Source of the DNA: Methylobacterium sp. R2-1
GTDB taxonomy: Bacteria > Pseudomonadota > Alphaproteobacteria > Rhizobiales > Beijerinckiaceae
NCBI RefSeq assembly: GCF_014191355.1
Contig: NZ_JACHWM010000010.1
Coordinates: 1 to 64,000 of the forward strand
Direction of reading: 5' to 3'
Length of the DNA: 64,000 nt
Below, piece by piece: positions 59,436 to 64,000 of this stretch (position 1 is the first letter of the stretch; the number at the start of each line of letters is the position of its first letter). The notes beneath the pieces are model-generated. The model ran no database searches. It was not told where the DNA came from and was given only the letters and a program-made list of their open reading frames with translations. The translations under genes and the position numbers were made by a program.

Positions 59436-59482
59436 TCTATAGAACTGGGCTGTGCGGCGCACAACCGATGTCGGTGGCCGAA

Positions 59483-59971
59483 CTAGCGGTACGGCGCGTC
59501 GACCGCGATGTTGCGGGCGATCTCGCGTTCCCAGCGGTCGCCGTTCTCAAGGAGCTTCTGCTTGTCGTAAAGCAGCTCCTCGCGGGTCTCGACCGAGAAC
59601 TCGAAGTTCGGCCCCTCGACGATGGCATCCACCGGGCAGGCTTCCTGGCACATGCCGCAATAGATGCATTTCACCATGTCGATGTCGTAGCGCGTGGTGC
59701 GCCGCGTGCCGTCGTTGCGGCGGGGACCCGCCTCGATGGTGATGGCCTGGGCCGGGCAGATCGCCTCGCAGAGCTTGCAGGCGATGCAGCGCTCCTCGCC
59801 GTTGGGATAGCGGCGCAGGGCGTGCTCTCCGCGGAAGCGAGGACCCCGATGTCCCATCTCGAAGGGGTAGTTGATCGTGGCCTTCGGCTTGAAGAAGTAT
59901 TTCATGGCGAGGAAGAACCCCGACACGAACTCCTTCAGGAGAAGGCTTCTGGCGACCTGATCGAGCTTCAC
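59483..59971 (-). CDS. nuoI: NADH-quinone oxidoreductase subunit I
   Basis: This 162-aa peripheral-arm subunit carries two [4Fe-4S] clusters (N6a, N6b): [12 protein letters not shown] and [12 protein letters not shown]. The start is GTG 59971, supported by GGAG eight bases upstream and by homology beginning [15 protein letters not shown]. It lies 85 bases after nuoH. Confidence 0.96.
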   Translation of the reverse strand: MKLDQVARSLLLKEFVSGFFLAMKYFFKPKATINYPFEMGHRGPRFRGEHALRRYPNGEERCIACKLCEAICPAQAITIEAGPRRNDGTRRTTRYDIDMVKCIYCGMCQEACPVDAIVEGPNFEFSVETREELLYDKQKLLENGDRWEREIARNIAVDAPYR

Positions 59972-60056
59972 GGCGCGATCTCCGATTCGTTGGAAGCATT
60001 TCCGAGCGAGGGGTGACCGGCTCGCGGGGAGGAAATGCAACCTCACAAGGGATGGG

Positions 60057-61079
60057 TCAGGCTCCCGGCGCGAGGCCGGTGAGCTTGAGGACGAAGGCGA
60101 CGACGATGACCGAGATCAGCGAGAGCGGAAGGAAGACCTTCCAGCCAAGCCGCATGAGCTGGTCGTAGCGGTAGCGGGGCACCATGGCCTTCACCATGGC
60201 GATCATGAAGAACAGGAAGCTGGCTTTGAGCGTGAACCAGATCACGCCGGGTACCCAGGTGAAGGGCACGAACGGGATCGGCGAGAGCCAACCGCCCAGG
60301 AAGAGGACCGTGCCGAGCGCGCACATGGTCATGATGGCCACGTACTCGCCGAGCATGAACAGCAGGTACGGGGTCGAGGAATACTCGACCATGTAGCCCG
60401 CCACGAGTTCCGACTCGGCCTCCGGCAGATCGAAGGGCGGACGGTTGGTCTCGGCCAGCGCCGAGACGAAGAACACGCCGAACATCGGGAACAGCCAGAG
60501 CCAGTACCAGCCGAACAGGCCCAGCGCCGTGTCTTGCGCCATGACGATGCGCGAGAGGTTGAGCGAGCCGGCACAGAGCAGCACGCAGATGATGACGAAG
60601 CCGAGCGAGACCTCGTAGGAGATCATCTGCGCCGCCGAGCGCAGCGCGCCGAGGAAGGCGTATTTCGAGTTCGACGCCCAGCCGCCCATGATGACGCCGT
60701 AGACGCCGAGCGAGGAGATCGCGAAGATGTAGGTGATGCCGACATTGATGTCGGCGATCGCCCAGCCGTCGGCGAGCGGGATCACGGCCCAGGAGGCCAG
60801 CGCCAGCATGGCGAAGACCAGCGGCGCCAGCAGGAAGATCGCCTTGTTGGCGCCCGCCGGGATCACCGGCTCCTTCAGCACGAACTTCAGAAGGTCGGCG
60901 AAGGATTGGAACAGGCCCCAGGGGCCGACCACGTTCGGGCCGCGGCGCAACTGCACCGCCGCCCAGATCTTGCGGTCGGCGAGCAGCGCGTAGGCGATGA
61001 AGACGAGCAGTGCCGCCAGCAGCACGAAGCTCTTCAGCGCGATCAGGAGGACGGTGCCGAGCACTTCCCAGAAGGTCAT
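60057..61079 (-). CDS. nuoH: NADH-quinone oxidoreductase subunit H
   Basis: This 340-aa subunit has eight helices and forms the quinone chamber with NuoB and NuoD. Signatures: [30 protein letters not shown] (in parts), [21 protein letters not shown] and [14 protein letters not shown]. It starts 12 bases after nuoG. Confidence 0.97.
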   Translation of the reverse strand: MTFWEVLGTVLLIALKSFVLLAALLVFIAYALLADRKIWAAVQLRRGPNVVGPWGLFQSFADLLKFVLKEPVIPAGANKAIFLLAPLVFAMLALASWAVIPLADGWAIADINVGITYIFAISSLGVYGVIMGGWASNSKYAFLGALRSAAQMISYEVSLGFVIICVLLCAGSLNLSRIVMAQDTALGLFGWYWLWLFPMFGVFFVSALAETNRPPFDLPEAESELVAGYMVEYSSTPYLLFMLGEYVAIMTMCALGTVLFLGGWLSPIPFVPFTWVPGVIWFTLKASFLFFMIAMVKAMVPRYRYDQLMRLGWKVFLPLSLISVIVVAFVLKLTGLAPGA

Positions 61080-61091
61080 CGCGGGCGTCCC

Positions 61092-63158
61092 TTATTCCGC
61101 CGCTTCGAGAGCGCGGCCCCGGGCAAGGCCGGAGCACTCGGCGAGCACCCGCGAGGCGCGGGCGATCGGGTTGGTGAGGTAGAAGTCGGCGATTGGCGAG
61201 GAGAAGGCGACCTTCGCGCTCTCGCCCGGCAGCGCCGCGAGCGTATCCAGCGTTGCCGCCGCGGCGGACGCTTCGATCTGCCCGACCGCCGCGAGATGCG
61301 GGTGCTCGGCATACATCGCCTTCCGCAGCGCGGCGAGCGAATCGTAGGGCAAGCGCTTGCCGAGCACATCCGAAAGGGCGCGCAGGATCGCCCAATCTTC
61401 GCGGGCATCGCCCGGCGGGAAGCCCGCGCGGTTGGCCATTTGCACCCGGCCTTCGAGGTTGACGTAGGTCGCGCTCTTCTCGGTGTAGGCCGCGCCCGGC
61501 AGGATCACGTCGGCGCGGCTCGCGCCGGCATCGCCGTGAGTCCCCTGATAGATCACGAAGGCGCCCGGCCCGATCACCCGCTCGTCGGCGCCGAGGTTGA
61601 ACACCACGTCCAGCGCACCCGGCTCCAGCATGGCCGAGAAACTCAGCCCCCCCTCCCCCGGTACGAACCCGAGATCGAGGGCGCCGACGCGAGCGGCCGC
61701 CGTGTTGAGCACACCGAAGCCGTTCCAGCCATCGGTCACCGCATCGACATCCTTCGCCAGCGCGGCGGCGGCGGCGAGCGAACCGAGCCCGCCCTCACCG
61801 ACGATCACGAGTGGACGCTCGGCCTTTTTCAGGATGTCGAGGAAGCTGTGCTCGCCCTTGGCGATGGAGGCCAGCGTGTCGGTGCCGGCGCCGAGATAGG
61901 TGTAGGGGTAGGTCAGGTCCGGCTGCTCGTCGAGGATCAGGCCGATCGAGACCGGGGCCATGCGCCAGCGCTTGCGGATGCGCACGTTGAGCAGCGAGGC
62001 TTCCGTGCGCGGGTTGGCGCCGACGATGAGAATGGCGTCCGCCTGCTCGATGCCGGCGATGGCCGCGCCGAGTGTGTAGGCGGCTCGGCCCCAGGCCGGG
62101 TCGATCGCCTCGCCGGTCTGGCGCGCGTCGAGATTCGTCACGCCGAGCGAGCCCATCAGCGCCTTGAGGGCGAAGATCTCTTCCGCACCCGCGAGATCGC
62201 CGACAAGGGCGCCGACGCGCTTGGGATCGGCGCCCTTCACCTTGGCGGCAATCGCCGAGAAGGCTTCACCCCAGGAGGCGGGACGCAGGCGGCCGTTCTC
62301 GCGCAGGAACGGACGGTCGAGACGCTGAAGGCGCAGGCCGTCGACCACGTGGCGCGTCTTGTCGGAGATCCACTCCTCGTTGATCTCCTCGCTGATGCGC
62401 GGCTCGATCTGCATCACTTCCCGGCCGCGGGCATCGATGCGGATTGCCGAGCCGACCGCATCCATCACGTCGACGGACTCGGTCTTGTGCAGCTCCCACG
62501 GGCGCACGTTGTAGCTCTGCGGCAGGTGGACGAGGGCGCCGACCGGGCAGAGATCGGCGACGTTGCCCTGAAGCTCCGAGCCCATCGCCTGTTCGAGGTA
62601 GCTCGTGATTTCCATGTCCTCGCCGCGGCCGATCGCGCCGAGATCGGGCACGCCGGCGACTTCCGCGAGGAATCGGACGCAGCGGGTGCAGTGGATGCAC
62701 CGGTTCATCGCCGTGCGCACCAACGGGCCGATATACTTCTCTTCGACCGCCCGCTTGTTCTCCTTGTAGCGGGTCGAGTCGACGCCGTAGGCCATCGCCT
62801 GATCCTGCAGGTCGCAATGGCCGCCCTGGTCGCAGATCGGGCAATCGAGCGGGTGGTTGATGAGGAGGAATTCCATCACCCCCTCGCGCGCCTTCTTGGT
62901 CGTGCCCGAGCGCGTCAGCACCTCCGGCGGCTCGCCGTTCGGGCCGGGGCGGCAATCCTTGACCGCGTAGGCGCAGGAGGCGACGGGCTTCGGGGCACCC
63001 TTCAGCTCGACCAGGCACATGCGGCAATTGCCGGCGATCGACAGCCGCTCGTGGAAGCAGAAGCGCGGGATCTCCGCGCCCGCGATCTCGCAGGCCTGGA
63101 GCAGGGTGTAATCGGCCGGGACATCGACCTCGGTGCCGTCGATGAGGATTTTGGTCAT
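61092..63158 (-). CDS. nuoG: NADH-quinone oxidoreductase subunit G
   Basis: The 688-aa peripheral subunit relays electrons to NuoI. It has the [2Fe-2S] site (CFHERLSIAGNCRMCLVE and a later Cys), the His-ligated cluster N5 (HPLDCPICDQGGHCDLQDQ), the N4 ligands CIHCTRC and DLCPVGAL, and a molybdopterin-oxidoreductase-like C-terminal domain without cofactor. Start ATG 63158; the frame extends upstream without homology. Confidence 0.97.
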   Translation of the reverse strand: MTKILIDGTEVDVPADYTLLQACEIAGAEIPRFCFHERLSIAGNCRMCLVELKGAPKPVASCAYAVKDCRPGPNGEPPEVLTRSGTTKKAREGVMEFLLINHPLDCPICDQGGHCDLQDQAMAYGVDSTRYKENKRAVEEKYIGPLVRTAMNRCIHCTRCVRFLAEVAGVPDLGAIGRGEDMEITSYLEQAMGSELQGNVADLCPVGALVHLPQSYNVRPWELHKTESVDVMDAVGSAIRIDARGREVMQIEPRISEEINEEWISDKTRHVVDGLRLQRLDRPFLRENGRLRPASWGEAFSAIAAKVKGADPKRVGALVGDLAGAEEIFALKALMGSLGVTNLDARQTGEAIDPAWGRAAYTLGAAIAGIEQADAILIVGANPRTEASLLNVRIRKRWRMAPVSIGLILDEQPDLTYPYTYLGAGTDTLASIAKGEHSFLDILKKAERPLVIVGEGGLGSLAAAAALAKDVDAVTDGWNGFGVLNTAAARVGALDLGFVPGEGGLSFSAMLEPGALDVVFNLGADERVIGPGAFVIYQGTHGDAGASRADVILPGAAYTEKSATYVNLEGRVQMANRAGFPPGDAREDWAILRALSDVLGKRLPYDSLAALRKAMYAEHPHLAAVGQIEASAAAATLDTLAALPGESAKVAFSSPIADFYLTNPIARASRVLAECSGLARGRALEAAE

Positions 63159-63192
63159 CGGGTCATCTCGAAGGTGAGCATCGGGGCGGCAC

Positions 63193-64000
63193 TCACTCCG
63201 CCGCCATCGGCACCGCATCCATGTGCGGGTTGGCGCTGTACTGGTCGATCCGCTTCTCGATCTCGGGCCGGAAGTGCCGGATCAGGCCCTGGATCGGCCA
63301 CGCGGCGGCGTCACCCAGCGCGCAGATCGTGTGGCCCTCGACCTGCTTGGTGACTTCCAAGAGCATATCGATCTCGCGCTTCTGCGCCCGGCCGGCAGCC
63401 ATGCGGGTCAGCACGCGCCACATCCAGCCGGTGCCCTCGCGGCAGGGCGTGCACTGGCCGCAGCTCTCGTGCTTGTAGAAGTACGAGATGCGGGCGATCG
63501 CGCCGACGATGTCGGTCGATTTGTCGAGCACGATCACCGCCGCGGTGCCGAGACCGGAGCCGAGGTTGCGCAGGGTATCGAAGTCCATCTTGGCGTCGAT
63601 GATCTGCTCGGCCGGCACCAGCGGCACCGAGGAGCCGCCGGGGATGGAACACAGCAGGTTGTCCCAGCCGCCGCGCATGCCGCCGCAATGCCGGTCGATC
63701 AGCTCGCGGAAGGTGATGCCGAGCTCTTCCTCGACGTTGCAGGGCTTGTTGACGTGGCCCGACACGCAGAACAGCTTCGTGCCGGTGTTGTTCTTTCCGC
63801 CTAAGCCGGCGAACCACGCGCCGCCGCGGCGCAGGATCGTTCCGGCCACCGCGATCGACTCGACGTTGTTGACCGTCGTGGGGCAGCCGTAGAGGCCCAT
63901 ATTGGCCGGGAACGGCGGCTTCAGCCGCGGCATCCCCTTCTTGCCCTCGAGGCTCTCGATGAGGGCCGTCTCCTCGCCGCAGATATAGGCGCCCGCGCCG
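63193..64000 (-). CDS. nuoF: NADH-quinone oxidoreductase subunit F (3' part; start beyond window)
   Basis: NuoF binds NADH and FMN. The window holds the C-terminal 268 codons, beginning in [21 protein letters not shown], then the N3 cluster motif [12 protein letters not shown] with the fourth Cys in [11 protein letters not shown]. The gene continues past position 64000 on the minus strand. Its stop is 34 bases before the nuoG start. Confidence 0.97.
   Translation of the reverse strand, partial: GAGAYICGEETALIESLEGKKGMPRLKPPFPANMGLYGCPTTVNNVESIAVAGTILRRGGAWFAGLGGKNNTGTKLFCVSGHVNKPCNVEEELGITFRELIDRHCGGMRGGWDNLLCSIPGGSSVPLVPAEQIIDAKMDFDTLRNLGSGLGTAAVIVLDKSTDIVGAIARISYFYKHESCGQCTPCREGTGWMWRVLTRMAAGRAQKREIDMLLEVTKQVEGHTICALGDAAAWPIQGLIRHFRPEIEKRIDQYSANPHMDAVPMAAE

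Noticed and set aside
60534..63353. 939-codon plus-strand ORF
   Set aside because: Antisense to nuoH and nuoG, which have complete cluster-binding motifs.

Overview
The window is GC-rich (about 68-70% by eye) and densely coded. It looks like the chromosome of a Hyphomicrobiales/Rhizobiales alphaproteobacterium, most likely Methylobacterium/Methylorubrum of the extorquens group. The basis is the conserved block nuoF-N / birA / rnj / epimerase / DUF1467 / proS / lolC / lolD / dnaE, rhizobial-type palindromic repeats, an alphaproteobacterial LexA box, aerobic-type cob genes, an oxalate:formate antiporter and a methylmalonyl/ethylmalonyl-CoA epimerase. The species call is inference from gene content, not a database match.

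Layout. 0-9 kb: cell-wall M23 peptidase, gluQ, two small Cys-containing proteins, htpG, a chemoreceptor. 9-15 kb: a cytoplasmic gamma-glutamyltransferase-fold amidohydrolase, single-chain dihydroxyacetone kinase, a SAM methyltransferase, and an oxalate:formate-type MFS antiporter behind a canonical sigma-54 promoter and ended by a strong terminator. 15-20 kb: cobL-cobE and cobM-cobB, split by a divergent lysR / PACE efflux pair. 20-24 kb: XRE regulator, IsdG-like heme monooxygenase, Fsr-type MFS. 23-30 kb: polyprenyl-phosphate sugar transferase, zur with a divergent Zur-box operon (a 43-aa membrane ORF, znuC, znuB, no znuA), exoD, bcsS and an SDR. 30-36 kb: formyltransferase, DUF2256, a molybdo-hydroxylase maturation set (mocA, MoeA-like, xdhC split into two genes), an orphan amino-acid-type binding protein, infA. 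36-45 kb: parC, recO, a lipoprotein, ChaC, MltB-type transglycosylase, dnaE. 45-53 kb: lolD, lolC/E, proS, DUF1467, epimerase, rnj, birA. 53-64 kb: nuoN back to nuoF (nuoF runs off the end).

The most interesting items are not on the standard gene list. First, a 34-codon membrane ORF (45401-45505, minus) sits behind a promoter whose -35/-10 spacer is filled by an exact GTTC-N7-GTTC LexA box, the arrangement expected of an SOS-induced SidA-like division inhibitor. Second, a likely unannotated small RNA (about 49462-49609, plus) has a near-consensus promoter and an intrinsic terminator, with an 8-nt upstream segment perfectly complementary to the terminator loop. Third, a 43-aa membrane ORF is translationally coupled to znuC behind a Zur box. 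Fourth, there is a consensus sigma-54 promoter for the oxalate antiporter. I saw no CRISPR array, tRNA, rRNA, insertion sequence or prophage.
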